NCBI RefSeq assembly: GCF_001426375.1
Contig: NZ_LMEO01000023.1
Location: 271,797 to 335,796 of the forward strand
Reading direction: 5' to 3'
Length of the DNA: 64,000 nucleotides
Source of the DNA: Paenibacillus sp. Root444D2
Lineage (GTDB): Bacteria > Bacillota > Bacilli > Paenibacillales > NBRC-103111
This document shows, piece by piece, positions 26,695 to 36,500 of this stretch. Position 1 is the first letter of the stretch; every line of letters starts with the position of its first letter. The translations under genes and the position numbers were made by a program. The notes under the pieces are model-generated. The model saw only the letters and a program-made list of their open reading frames with translations, did not search any database and was not told the DNA's origin.

Positions 26695-28455
26695 GTGGCC
26701 AATTTACAAGCCCAAAATAAGCAGTTTCTATTAGATGGGAAGCCTATTCAACTCATATCTGGAGCTATCCATTATTTTCGTGTCGTACCTGACTATTGGG
26801 AAGATCGTTTAATCAAGCTTAAAGCCTGCGGGTTTAATACCGTGGAGACGTATATGCCTTGGAATTTGCATGAACCCGAGGAAAATGTTTTTAATTTCGC
26901 TGGCATTGCAGACGTGGAGCGCTTCATTCGGAAGGCTGGCGAGCTGGGGCTGCATGTGATTTTGCGACCGAGCCCTTATATCTGTGCGGAGTGGGAGTTT
27001 GGCGGATTACCGGCATGGCTGTTGAAATATCCGGAAATGCGGCTTCGCTGCATGGATCGGTCTTATTTGGAGAAAGTTGACCGTTACTATGACGCGCTGA
27101 TCCCTCTATTGGTCCCGCTGCTTAGCACGAATGGTGGACCCATCATTGCGATGCAGATTGAAAATGAATATGGCAGCTACGGCAATGACACAGCGTATTT
27201 AACGTATTTGCGGGATGGACTCATCAAGCGCGGTGTAGATGTTATGCTGTTTACGTCTGACGGTCCGGAGGACGGCATGCTGCAAGGCGGGACGGTTCCA
27301 GGCACGCTTGCCACGGTGAACTTCGGTTCTAAACCGGAGGAAGCTTTCGATAAGTTTCGCGAATACCGTGTTGATGAGCCGCTCTTTTGCATGGAGTACT
27401 GGAACGGTTGGTTTGATCACTGGTTGAAGCCTCACCACACACGTGAAGCGGGCGATGTTGCAGACGTATTCGACCGAATGCTTCGCGCTGGCGCCTCAGT
27501 GAATTTCTACATGTTCCACGGCGGGACGAACTTCGGCTTCTACAATGGAGCGAATTATCATGATAAATATGAAGCGACAATCACCAGCTACGACTATGAT
27601 TCGCCTTTGTCCGAATGCGGAGATGAGACGGAGAAATATAGAGCTGTCCGCAGCGTGATTGCAGGTTTTCTAGGCAAAGATGTTAAGGATTTTCCGGAAT
27701 GGCCAGCACCAATTAAGAAGAAAAGCTACGGTCGTATCACGTTGACTGAAAAAGCAGATATGCTTGACCATTTGTCGCATCTCACTGAGCCCGTTAAGAG
27801 CACTTATCCAGAGCCGATGGAAAAGCTGGGCCAAAGCTATGGATTCATCGTTTATTCCACGCATGTATCTGGGCCGCGTACCGGTGAAAAGCTGCACCTG
27901 CAGGAGGTACATGACCGTGCGCAAGTCTTCTTGGATGGTGTCTACCAAGGCACGGTGGAAAGATGGGACTCGCGTCCACTCCCGATGGACATTCCCGCTC
28001 AAGGCGCGAAGCTGGACATTGTGGTCGAGAACATGGGACGCGTTAATTATGGTCCTAAATTAAAGGACTATAAAGGCATTACAGAGGGTGTAAGGATGAA
28101 CAATCAGTTCTTGTTTGATTGGACAATATATCCACTCCCACTGGACGACCTGACGGCGATTCCGTTTGGATGCACCGCTGAGGTGAGTGAAAGGAATGAT
28201 CGTCCTGCCTTTTATCAAGGGGAATTCACCGTGGAAGAAGCAGGGGACACGTTCGTTCGTTTAGACAGCTGGTCGAAAGGCGTAGTCTGGATTAACGGGT
28301 TTAACTTGGGTCGTTATTGGGAGAAAGGGCCGCAGCAAACGTTGTATCTGCCGGCGCCATTACTGCGAATTGGACGCAATGAAATTATCGTATTTGAATT
28401 ACATCATACGGAGAACCCGGTCATTGAACTGACGGATAAGCCGGATTTGGGATAA
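26695..28455 (+). CDS. GH35 beta-galactosidase
   Basis: 586 residues, no signal peptide, so cytoplasmic. TIM barrel first: SGAIHYFRVVPDYWEDRL, CGFNTVETYMPWNLHEP, then the general acid Glu158 in MQIENEYGSYG and nucleophile Glu234 in FCMEYWNGWFDHW, placed as in other GH35 enzymes. C-terminal jelly-roll domains (about 370-586) end with VWINGFNLGRYWEKGPQQTLYLP, the conserved GH35 tail. It removes terminal beta-galactosides from imported oligosaccharides. The GTG start has CGGAGGGAT six bases upstream. A divergent AraC regulator lies upstream. Confidence 0.92.
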   Translation: MANLQAQNKQFLLDGKPIQLISGAIHYFRVVPDYWEDRLIKLKACGFNTVETYMPWNLHEPEENVFNFAGIADVERFIRKAGELGLHVILRPSPYICAEWEFGGLPAWLLKYPEMRLRCMDRSYLEKVDRYYDALIPLLVPLLSTNGGPIIAMQIENEYGSYGNDTAYLTYLRDGLIKRGVDVMLFTSDGPEDGMLQGGTVPGTLATVNFGSKPEEAFDKFREYRVDEPLFCMEYWNGWFDHWLKPHHTREAGDVADVFDRMLRAGASVNFYMFHGGTNFGFYNGANYHDKYEATITSYDYDSPLSECGDETEKYRAVRSVIAGFLGKDVKDFPEWPAPIKKKSYGRITLTEKADMLDHLSHLTEPVKSTYPEPMEKLGQSYGFIVYSTHVSGPRTGEKLHLQEVHDRAQVFLDGVYQGTVERWDSRPLPMDIPAQGAKLDIVVENMGRVNYGPKLKDYKGITEGVRMNNQFLFDWTIYPLPLDDLTAIPFGCTAEVSERNDRPAFYQGEFTVEEAGDTFVRLDSWSKGVVWINGFNLGRYWEKGPQQTLYLPAPLLRIGRNEIIVFELHHTENPVIELTDKPDLG

Positions 28456-28477
28456 CTCGTAATCGGAGGGATTGACA

Positions 28478-28996
28478 ATGGCATCTACAATGGCGATCAA
28501 AAGAGTCATCATTCTTGGTATAGATGGAGCGGGGGCATTCGTCAGCGAAGCGGATACGCCGTATATCGATGTACTCCTCCTGGGAGGAGCCAAAACGGAT
28601 CATGCGCAGACCGTATTTCCCTCCAATAGCGGGGAATGTTGGGGTTCACTGCTGCATGGCGTAACTCCGGAGAGGCATGAGTCCCATTTGAATATTAAAA
28701 TGGAAGGGAACTACCCAGTAGCCTCGGCAGCGCCTTCCTTATTTCAAATCATAAGTGAAGCCAAACCTAACAGTAGGATGGCTTCCTTCGTCTCATGGAA
28801 ACCAATTCAGACAGGGATCATTGAAGAGAACGATGCGGTTTATAAATACGCTGCACCGGATGATGAATTGGTTCCTGCCATTGCCGCGTATATCCGTAAC
28901 AATCCGGATTTTGAGCTGCTGTTCGTTCAGTTGAACAAAGTGCCTCTCCGTCAACACATGGGAGGGGCACTTTTTTACATTGTAGAAAAGAATTAG
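28478..28996 (+). pseudogene. truncated type I phosphodiesterase/nucleotide pyrophosphatase
   Basis: The first about 150 residues have the alkaline-phosphatase-superfamily start: VIILGIDGAG (metal-binding Asp), TVFPSNSGECWGSLLHG (the catalytic position is Ser/Asn after a P), and FELLFVQLN near the point where the metal-ligand D-x-x-x-H block should follow. Instead the frame runs directly into a terminator hairpin (28937-28976) and stops at 28994-28996 after 19 unrelated residues. The rest of the domain, with its second metal site, is missing, so the product cannot be active. Start at ATG 28478 with GGAGGG upstream. It sits 22 bases after the GH35 gene. I infer an internal deletion that joined the middle of the gene to its own terminator. 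Confidence 0.8.
28937..28976 (+). terminator. rho-independent terminator inside the truncated frame
   Basis: AAAGTGCCTCTCC and GGAGGGGCACTTT pair (one G-U) and are followed by a T run on the plus strand, so it originally served the plus-strand gene. Confidence 0.88.
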
Positions 28997-30042
28997 TTAA
29001 CTACTACCAACTCCGGAATAACGACGACTTTCTTCAAACGCTGGGATTCCATACCCGCAAGGATGGTTTGAAGCGCTCTATAACCATCCACTCCGGTAAT
29101 GTCATGGCCGTTGCCAGACAGAATACCATCGACAAAATGATGAATAATGCCCGAATTATGCTGCTCCCCTGCCTTATTGCTTTGCAATGCCCCGACTTCA
29201 TAGAAATCTCTCATACCATCTGAGTATTCAACGATCACTCCGAAACGGTCATCGGTTCCGATTTTTAGTGTGCCTTTTTCGCAGTATAAAGTAGTGGCGT
29301 TAATTTCATTCGCATAGTTAGTCCAGCTGGCTGTTAACGAGCCGACGGTTCCACTCGCTGTTTTCAATAAGATCATCGAGTGATCGTCCACGTTCGTAGG
29401 CTTATGCAGCGTCGAGCAAAATGCCGTGACCTCCATGATACTATCTTCCAACAGCCAGTGGATCAAATCCGCTTTATGGATGCCTAAATCCCCTAATGCT
29501 CCGGAAAAGGCGTGCTCCTGGTTGAAAAACCAGCTGTTTTTGCCATCTATGCTCCAATGTTCGGGTCCAGAATGACCAAATACCGTGCTAAAGCTTAACA
29601 CCTTGCCTAGTTTTCCGGATTGTAGAATATCTTTCGCTTTGCGATGTGCAGGCATAAACCTTTGATTGTGGCCGACCATCAAAAATACATTCTGTTCTTT
29701 GGCCGTGCGAATCATAGCTTCCGCTTCTTTCAGAGAGGTGGCCATCGGCTTTTCAACCAGTACGTGCAGGCCTAATTCCATGGCTTCAATGGACACGGAG
29801 CTGTGAAGATGATTCGGCGTACAGACGGAAACGGCGTCAATCCCGCCACTCTGCAGCAGTTGTTGATGTGTCTGGTAGGCATTCGGTATTCCAAACTGCC
29901 TAGCGACTTCTTGTGCGCGTTCCAAATTAGGGTCACATACAGCTACAATGATTACATCCTTATGTGCAAGGTACTCAGGCAAGTGGCGCCGCTGTAAAAT
30001 GGCCCCGCATCCAATCAGTCCTACCCTCAATTGTGATTTCAC
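28993..30042 (-). CDS. Gfo/Idh/MocA-family oxidoreductase
   Basis: 349 residues. The N-terminal Rossmann fold shows LRVGLIGCGAILQRRHLPEY and VCDPNLERAQEVARQFG; the conserved EKPMATSLKEAEAM (residues about 95-110) contains the catalytic-loop Lys. The C-terminal half is the family's alpha/beta substrate domain (GDLGIHKADLIHWLLED). These enzymes oxidise or reduce sugars and inositols with NAD(P). I chose the GTG at 30042 because GAGAGGAG lies seven bases upstream; an earlier in-frame start at 30087 would overlap the dehydrogenase gene. It follows that gene by 26 bases, and both belong to one operon. Confidence 0.9.
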   Translation of the reverse strand: MKSQLRVGLIGCGAILQRRHLPEYLAHKDVIIVAVCDPNLERAQEVARQFGIPNAYQTHQQLLQSGGIDAVSVCTPNHLHSSVSIEAMELGLHVLVEKPMATSLKEAEAMIRTAKEQNVFLMVGHNQRFMPAHRKAKDILQSGKLGKVLSFSTVFGHSGPEHWSIDGKNSWFFNQEHAFSGALGDLGIHKADLIHWLLEDSIMEVTAFCSTLHKPTNVDDHSMILLKTASGTVGSLTASWTNYANEINATTLYCEKGTLKIGTDDRFGVIVEYSDGMRDFYEVGALQSNKAGEQHNSGIIHHFVDGILSGNGHDITGVDGYRALQTILAGMESQRLKKVVVIPELVVVN

Positions 30043-30068
30043 AATTCGGCTCCTCTCTTCCGATTTCA

Positions 30069-31067
30069 TCATTTTAATTTCGTCCAATCAAACAGGACAC
30101 CCAATGCTGAACTTCGGTTTTGCACCAACGAATCGTACACCTGCGGGGCCTCCAATGGCGAAGGATGATGGGTAATCAAAGGTAAAACGTCCATTCGTCC
30201 CTGTGCGATATAACTTAAAAATAAGGCGGCCATATCGGGGTGATTCCAACCTTGGTAATTCATAGAGGCATGGATGCCTAGAATGGAAACGGAATTGGAC
30301 ACAACATTGCGGCCCATTCTCTGCTCAGAAGGTGTAGCTGTATCTCCCAGCAAAATAACTCGTCCCAAAGGCTTGGCAAGCCGAGTGGCTTGGGCTAAAA
30401 CTGCCGGATGTCCGGTAATATCGAAGATAACATCCAGCATCCTGCCATCTGTTTTATGCTTGATTTCTTCATGCGCTTTTCCCGCATCCATGGGCAGCAG
30501 ATGTATGCCGGGTCGTTGCCCAACCAGCTGCAAACGGCTCTCTGCAGGATCGATGGCGAAAATTTCTTTGACCCCAGACAGATATAAATATTGAGTAACC
30601 AGCTGTCCGAGAATTCCTAGACCGATGACACCTACCGTTTCTCCTAACTGCAGCTCCGCTCTTCTTACACCAAGCTGTGTTGTTTTGGAAAGATTGATCC
30701 ATACGCCCTGCTCGGCGCTGATATTCTGCGGAAGAAGATAGGCATGCTTAGCATCTGTTTTAAAATATTGCGTATGCGAATTCTCGACAAACACGTGATC
30801 CCCTTTTTGTATCCCCTTAACTTCAGGGCCAACTTCAAGCACTTCAGCTACCATGCAATAACCGGGATAGAACGGATACTTCACCCAGTCCGACCAGTTG
30901 GTTTCGGGGTCAAATACACCTCTAAGGCATTGAAGTTCCGTCCCTGTACTAATCAGTGAGCATTGAGCGGCACATAAAATTTCGGTCTGGCCGAGTGTTG
31001 AATCGAACGATTCCTTTCGGACCTCAACCTTTTGTTTCTCTGTGAAAACGATACGCATTGTTTCCAT
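30069..31067 (-). CDS. medium-chain dehydrogenase/reductase lacking structural zinc site
   Basis: 332 residues. MDR fold: N-terminal GroES-like part (CSLISTGTELQCLRG, YCMVAEVLEVGPEVKGIQKGD) and Rossmann part with GVIGLGILGQLV and IDPAESRLQL. It has no cysteine cluster of the structural zinc lobe. Relatives are annotated as zinc-binding dehydrogenases that act on polyols or sugar acids. Start at ATG 31067 with GGAGGTAGGGA directly upstream. First gene of a unit with the Gfo-type oxidoreductase, so the two may carry out sequential redox steps on one sugar. Confidence 0.85.
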   Translation of the reverse strand: METMRIVFTEKQKVEVRKESFDSTLGQTEILCAAQCSLISTGTELQCLRGVFDPETNWSDWVKYPFYPGYCMVAEVLEVGPEVKGIQKGDHVFVENSHTQYFKTDAKHAYLLPQNISAEQGVWINLSKTTQLGVRRAELQLGETVGVIGLGILGQLVTQYLYLSGVKEIFAIDPAESRLQLVGQRPGIHLLPMDAGKAHEEIKHKTDGRMLDVIFDITGHPAVLAQATRLAKPLGRVILLGDTATPSEQRMGRNVVSNSVSILGIHASMNYQGWNHPDMAALFLSYIAQGRMDVLPLITHHPSPLEAPQVYDSLVQNRSSALGVLFDWTKLK

Positions 31068-31192
31068 TTCCCTACCTCCTCGAACGGGTTCATTTCCCCT
31101 CGAGATTAGTGTATAGGGTTCAGACTTACAAAAATAGAGCACAACTTTGCTGAAGTTTAACACTTATACAGGTGGTGTGGATGGAGATATTT

Positions 31193-32026
31193 TCAATTAT
31201 TTTTATCAAACAAATGCTTGTATTGAACGGGGGAAATGCCCGTGTATTTTTTGAAAAGACGGGTAAAGGTTTGGAGGTCGTTAAATCCGAGGGTACTGCT
31301 GATCTCGGTAATGTTCAATTCTTGCATTTCCAAAAGCGATTTCGCTTTTGCGATTTTCATTTCCCGATGCAGAAGGATCGGCGATTTGCCGAACATCTCT
31401 TTGAAGTGGTTGCTTACGTAGGTTGGGTTCATATGTAAATCCTTGGCTAAATCCGATAATGAAAGCGAAGCCTCGGGCTGCGTTACAATCTTCAATAAGA
31501 TGGACAAAAAGCTGTGAGACGGCTGTCGCAAATCCGTGGTATTCATATTGCCCAAAGCATTGTCCAATAACAAATAAAGCAATTCTAGAGATTTTGCTTT
31601 TTGCAAAATGATGGTAGGGATATGACCTTCCCTTGTGGTGGAGAGAATGAATTCGTCGAATACGGCCTCGAATTTTTTATGATTTTTTAGCGGATAGATG
31701 TAAGGGATCTGTAAAAATGGCAGCACATCGATCACATTCTGAATCTTGTAAGTAAAATGCCACCAGAGAAACTCGGTTTCCTCATCGCTATCTTTATATT
31801 GGTCGTGTTCCAGAAAAGTAGGAATAAAAATGACGGATCCCGGTTCAATTACATAGATGTTGTCCTGAACTCTGAGTTTGGCCGAGCCTTTTCGCACATA
31901 GGTCATCATGTAATACTCTTGAAATACACGGTTCCGGTAGTTCATCTCGCGACGGCGATGGATATCAAACTTTAACACTTTTAACTCGGCTGTTTCCAGC
32001 AGAGATGAGAGCATATCATTCTTCAT
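31193..32026 (-). CDS. AraC-family regulator with cupin domain
   Basis: 277 residues. Cupin N-terminus (YMMTYVRKGSAKLRVQDNIYVIEPGSVIFIP, given here as YMMTYVRKGSAKL and EPGSVIFIP) and a C-terminal AraC domain with LAKDLHMNPTYVSNHFKEMFG and ITEISSTLGFNDLQTFTRLFKKY. It lies between two MDR dehydrogenase genes: upstream of one (31067, same strand) and divergent from the other (32212). That position suggests control of both. I chose ATG 32026 over TTG 32035; the ribosome binding site is the weak AGGGG. Confidence 0.85.
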   Translation of the reverse strand: MKNDMLSSLLETAELKVLKFDIHRRREMNYRNRVFQEYYMMTYVRKGSAKLRVQDNIYVIEPGSVIFIPTFLEHDQYKDSDEETEFLWWHFTYKIQNVIDVLPFLQIPYIYPLKNHKKFEAVFDEFILSTTREGHIPTIILQKAKSLELLYLLLDNALGNMNTTDLRQPSHSFLSILLKIVTQPEASLSLSDLAKDLHMNPTYVSNHFKEMFGKSPILLHREMKIAKAKSLLEMQELNITEISSTLGFNDLQTFTRLFKKYTGISPVQYKHLFDKNN

Positions 32027-32211
32027 GCTAGTCAACCCCTATCTTAAAGTTGATTATATCATAATTACTGGTTCTTATTTGATCCTTATCTAAAACTATT
32101 TGCAGAAAAATAGGACAGAATACTTACGAAAAAAGGTTTGACAGTCGTTTTACAATCGCTTAACATGAATTATATGAACCAGATAAATACCAAAAAGAAA
32201 GGAGGGAAGAG

Positions 32212-33276
32212 ATGAAAGCAGTGATTTCCTTGAAAGGCAGGGTTGAAGTCTTAGATATTGAAGAACCTTCTGTTGAAACGAACCATGTATGTGTTGAAAC
32301 CTGGTATTCCGCAATTAGTTCGGGCACAGAGCTTCTGCTGAAAAACCTGATGACCGATTCTCCCATTCAACTTGGTTACAGCGCGATGGGAATTGTACGG
32401 GAAATCGGGGAAGGCGTCTCCCATGTGAAGGTAGGGCAGAGGGTCGCTTGTTACGGCTCTCCTTATGTGAAGCATGCGGAATTCTTAGTGGTGCCTAAGC
32501 ATTTAGTTGTTCCGCTTCCAGATGAGTGCGGCTCCAAAGAAGCATCCTTCGTCGGACTTGGTGCGATCGCCATTCATGCGCTGCGGCAAGCGGATCTGCG
32601 TTTTGGAGAATCGGTTGTCGTGGTTGGACTTGGTATACTGGGACAAATCGTATGTCGGATTGCAGACGTTTCCGGCAGCAGGGTAATCGGGCTTGATTTG
32701 TTGGCAGAACGCTGCGCTAAGCTTTCGGAAGCATGTGCCGTACAAGTGTGTAACAATGTACAGGATGTTAATCGCATTATCGATTCGTTTCAACCGCATC
32801 AAGGTGTTGATGCGGTCATCATCTGCGCCAACGGTGCCAATTCCGGCATAATTGATCAGGCACTTCGCTGGATTCGCGACAGAGGGAAAGTCGTCATTGT
32901 CGGTGATGTGAAGATGGACTTCGATCGGGAGTTGATGTTTGCCAAAGAGGCGCAGGTGCTCATCTCACGCGCAGGTGGTCCTGGGCGATATCATGACAGC
33001 TACGAAAGCAAGGGTGTCGACTATCCGATCGGTTATGTACGTTGGACAGAAGGTCGCAACATGGCGGAGTTTATTCGTTTACTTGCGGAACGACGGATTT
33101 CCATCCAAACACTTATCACCCATGAGATGTCTTTACCATCGATGACAGTGGCTTACGAATTGCTTCGCGAATCTCCGCGAGACGTATTAGGCGTTCTCAT
33201 TGATTACGGGAAGGAGCAAGGAGGGGAAGTTGAGAGTTCGCTAAGTACTGTACCTGTATCTCTTGAAATGTTGTAA
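32212..33276 (+). CDS. medium-chain dehydrogenase/reductase, second paralogue
   Basis: 354 residues. MDR fold with MKAVISLKGRVEVLDIEEP at the start, AISSGTELLLKNL in the catalytic part, LGYSAMGIVREIGEGVSHVKVGQRVACYG, and the cofactor loop VVVGLGILGQIV. Like the 30069-31067 product it has SGTEL where a zinc-ligand Cys is found in alcohol dehydrogenases and lacks the four-Cys lobe. The two share the same arrangement of blocks and are probably distant paralogues. AAAGGAGGG lies just before the ATG. Divergent AraC gene upstream. Confidence 0.85.
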   Translation: MKAVISLKGRVEVLDIEEPSVETNHVCVETWYSAISSGTELLLKNLMTDSPIQLGYSAMGIVREIGEGVSHVKVGQRVACYGSPYVKHAEFLVVPKHLVVPLPDECGSKEASFVGLGAIAIHALRQADLRFGESVVVVGLGILGQIVCRIADVSGSRVIGLDLLAERCAKLSEACAVQVCNNVQDVNRIIDSFQPHQGVDAVIICANGANSGIIDQALRWIRDRGKVVIVGDVKMDFDRELMFAKEAQVLISRAGGPGRYHDSYESKGVDYPIGYVRWTEGRNMAEFIRLLAERRISIQTLITHEMSLPSMTVAYELLRESPRDVLGVLIDYGKEQGGEVESSLSTVPVSLEML

Positions 33277-33588
33277 TCACTACTGTTCGTATACGATCCC
33301 CAAAGAAACGCTCAAAGCCAATATTGTGCAAGTTGTTCAATGCCATTCATTGTTGATGCGTACCTCGTTTTCCTTCATCAAAGCCTACCAGTCCATGAGA
33401 GTAATATAGATATTTCTAGCCATTTTTCATTTAAAAATAGCGTTTTCATGCTCCATGACTGGTCAGGTTACGACTTATTCTCATTAGTTCGTTTATACAC
33501 GGAATGTAAGCGATTTCATAAAACATCAATCTCGCCTATCACCACACACACTGCCGATCGGGTAGAATTTTGAAAAAGGATGATGAGA
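33277..33588. other. 312-bp intergenic region before the large secreted protein
   Basis: No gene is supported; a 77-codon frame (33340-33573) lacks a ribosome binding site. An imperfect inverted repeat, CCAGTCCATGAG at about 33389 and CTCCATGACTGG at about 33449-33460, may mark a regulatory site or hairpin. AAAGGA at 33575-33580 is the ribosome binding site of the next gene. Confidence 0.3.
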
Positions 33589-36500
33589 ATGACTATATCT
33601 ATGGGTGAAAGAAGTCCGTTTTCCAAATGGTTGTTCGGATTGTTAGCTTTGCTATGCTTAGCTTTATACTTGCCATCTAACGTGCGAGCTGCTGAGGCGG
33701 CGGAGATCATTCCAGTGCCGAACTCCGGATTTGAGCAAGATTTGGTATCAGGCAAAATTCCGAATTGGGGCTATTTTTCTGCTGGTATACCTTCAGGACT
33801 CTCATTGTCAGAAACGACCAAATTCGCAGGGAATAGAAGTTTGAAGATGGAGAGAACAGGGGCAATAGCAGGTGCGCTTGGAGCGGAAAGCGTAAAGCTG
33901 GCCGTAACGCCCGGAAAATCTTATGAGGCAGCAATCAAGCTGTATATCGAAAACTTTACAGGAACTCCTGCTCTTTGGATTCGCTGGCATGACGCAGCGG
34001 GGAAACCTTTGAACAAACAGGCGACTTATAACATCTCCGCACCTCCGTTAAACAAATGGCTGGACATTCGAGCCCAAGGCATTGCTCCGGCAGATGCTGC
34101 CTTTGCGACGGTCTTCGTGTATGCTTCATCGGGTACTACCATGACGGCATATGTAGACGAGGCCCAGTTTATCCGCGTGGCCGATACAATTGCCGTGATC
34201 AATCCTGGATTTGAAGATCCTGTTTCCGGAGCAACTATTCCTGGTTGGGGGTTGTTCTCAGGCACGCCTGCAGGCTCTGCGTCTATAAGCAAGACGGAGC
34301 AGAAAAGCGGGTTGTCCAGTTTGCTGATTGAAGACACTTATACGGACAAAGCTGTTGGGCTCGCCACCCAAGCGATCAGTGTGAATGAGAACGGCATATA
34401 TGAAGCGAAAGCCAGTGTTTACTTAGTATCAGGAGGTGCTGTAAACGTTTATGTGAAATTTTATAGTAACACAGGTATCGAACTTGGAACATCCTCCGTT
34501 TCATATGGTACACCGCTGAATACATGGAGCCAACTCAAAATAGAGGGTATAGCTCCAGATAACGCGACCACAGCGAAGGTTTTGTTGTATTCCGGTGTAG
34601 CGACTCTTAGCAAAGCCTATTTTGATGATGTTTCATTTTCTTATAAAGGTGACGCGCTTAAATTACCGTTTAAGTATGGCGCCCCCGTCGATTTAGGCAA
34701 AGCGACGCTCACGGCGACAACCTTAGGGGGAGCGATAGGGAACGGCGAGCTCTATTTCGTAGCCAACGGCAATCCGGGGACGTTCTATGCCGTTGATGCT
34801 GCGACGGGAGTCATCAATCACTCGGAACCGGTCCCCGGTACGACGGAAACTTGGGCGGTTACGGTTGGGGTGGATCATAAGGTCTATTTTGGTGCCACCA
34901 ACAATCGAATGTTTTGGAAGTACGACCCAGTCTCCCAAAAGGTCACATTAATAGGGAACAATCCCTCCAATAATTTCTTATGGGATTTGGACGCAAGTTC
35001 TAATGGTCTCATATACGGCTCTACTTATCCGGACGCCAAGGTCTTTAGTTACGATACCAACACAGGTTTATTTGCGGATCTAGGCAGCATGCACCCAGTT
35101 GAGCAATATGCTCGGGGAGCCGGGGTTACCGACCAGTACTTGTATGTCGGAATCGGTTCAAAAAAGCATTTGATGCGAATGGACCGGAATAGCGGAGAAA
35201 AAATTGAGATCCAATTGCCATTCACGGGCATGGATGATTTCGTGCACAACATTTCTCCTTACAACGGACTGCTTTACATTGCACATGGTACATCTCTCGC
35301 CGTCGTAAACGAACTGACGTTCGAAGTGAAGAAGCAAATTGCCTATACGGCTCCAGAGGCATTTGATGGCAAAATCTCACCTCCGTCACCTTATGACGCC
35401 AATTTGCTTTATTACCGCAATAAATTTTCGAACAATTTGTGGGCGTATAATGTCTCAACGAATACGGTAGGGCCTGTGACAGCGCAGGATACACTTCCCG
35501 TAGCTGGGAGCAAAGCTATCGATTGGATCACTTTACCTGGCGTTGGCCAAGTGTTGGCTACGCTGTACGATAACGGCAAATACACGCTCTATAATCCGAA
35601 CGATAATTCTATACAAACCTTCCAAGTGGCTATGGCCAGAGACGGTGTCAATATTCAAAGTATGGCGGAAGGCCCTGATCATAAGCTCTATCTAGGCGGT
35701 TACATTGATGGGATGAGTGTGTTCAATGAATCCACGCAAAGCTACGATGTGCAAGCCTCATCCCCTAAATCTCCCCATCAAGTGGAGGAGATCGGCTTTT
35801 TGAATGGCAAGACCTATTTCGGTGCTTATGGTGGAGCGCGCGTTTACCGTTACGATGCAAGCCTGCCTTATAACTATGGGGAAACAAAAGCGAACAATCC
35901 AGGGCTTGTTTACACAATTCCGCAGAGTCAAGATCGGCCTTATGCGTTTGCTTCTGGCGATAACAAGCTGTTTATCGGAACGGTACCCGTCTACGGCAAT
36001 ATGGGCGGCAGCTTGACCATCTACAATGAAACGACGGATAAGTGGACGTCAACTCGTAACGTTGTAGAAGATCAAAGTATCATTGCGCTTGCCTATAAAG
36101 ACGGCGTTGTTTATGGGGGCACCTCCATTGACGGAGGTCTCGGCACAACGACGCCAACCACAGCAGTGGCCAAACTGTTCAAATGGGATGTAGCGACAAG
36201 TACTAAGCTTGATGAGTTTGTACCCGTCATTCCTGGCTTGACGTCCCCGAGATTACTCGGCGGTTTGTCTTTCGGTCCTGACGGACTGTTGTGGGGCGGC
36301 GCATGGGGGAGCGATACTCAAGGTGGATCTATTTTCGCAATCTATGCGATGAATCCCGGCACCAATGCGGTTATGAAAAGTAAGCTGCTTTACCCGAATG
36401 CAAGCGGTGGCAGCACATGGCGATCCTTTTATTTACGTTGGGGGCAAGACGGACTGCTGTATACAACAATTGCTCGTTATGTGACTGCAATCGATCCCGT

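Noticed and set aside
33340..33573. 77-codon frame before the large secreted protein
   Set aside because: No Shine-Dalgarno, unusual composition, no recognisable motif; more likely upstream regulatory DNA.
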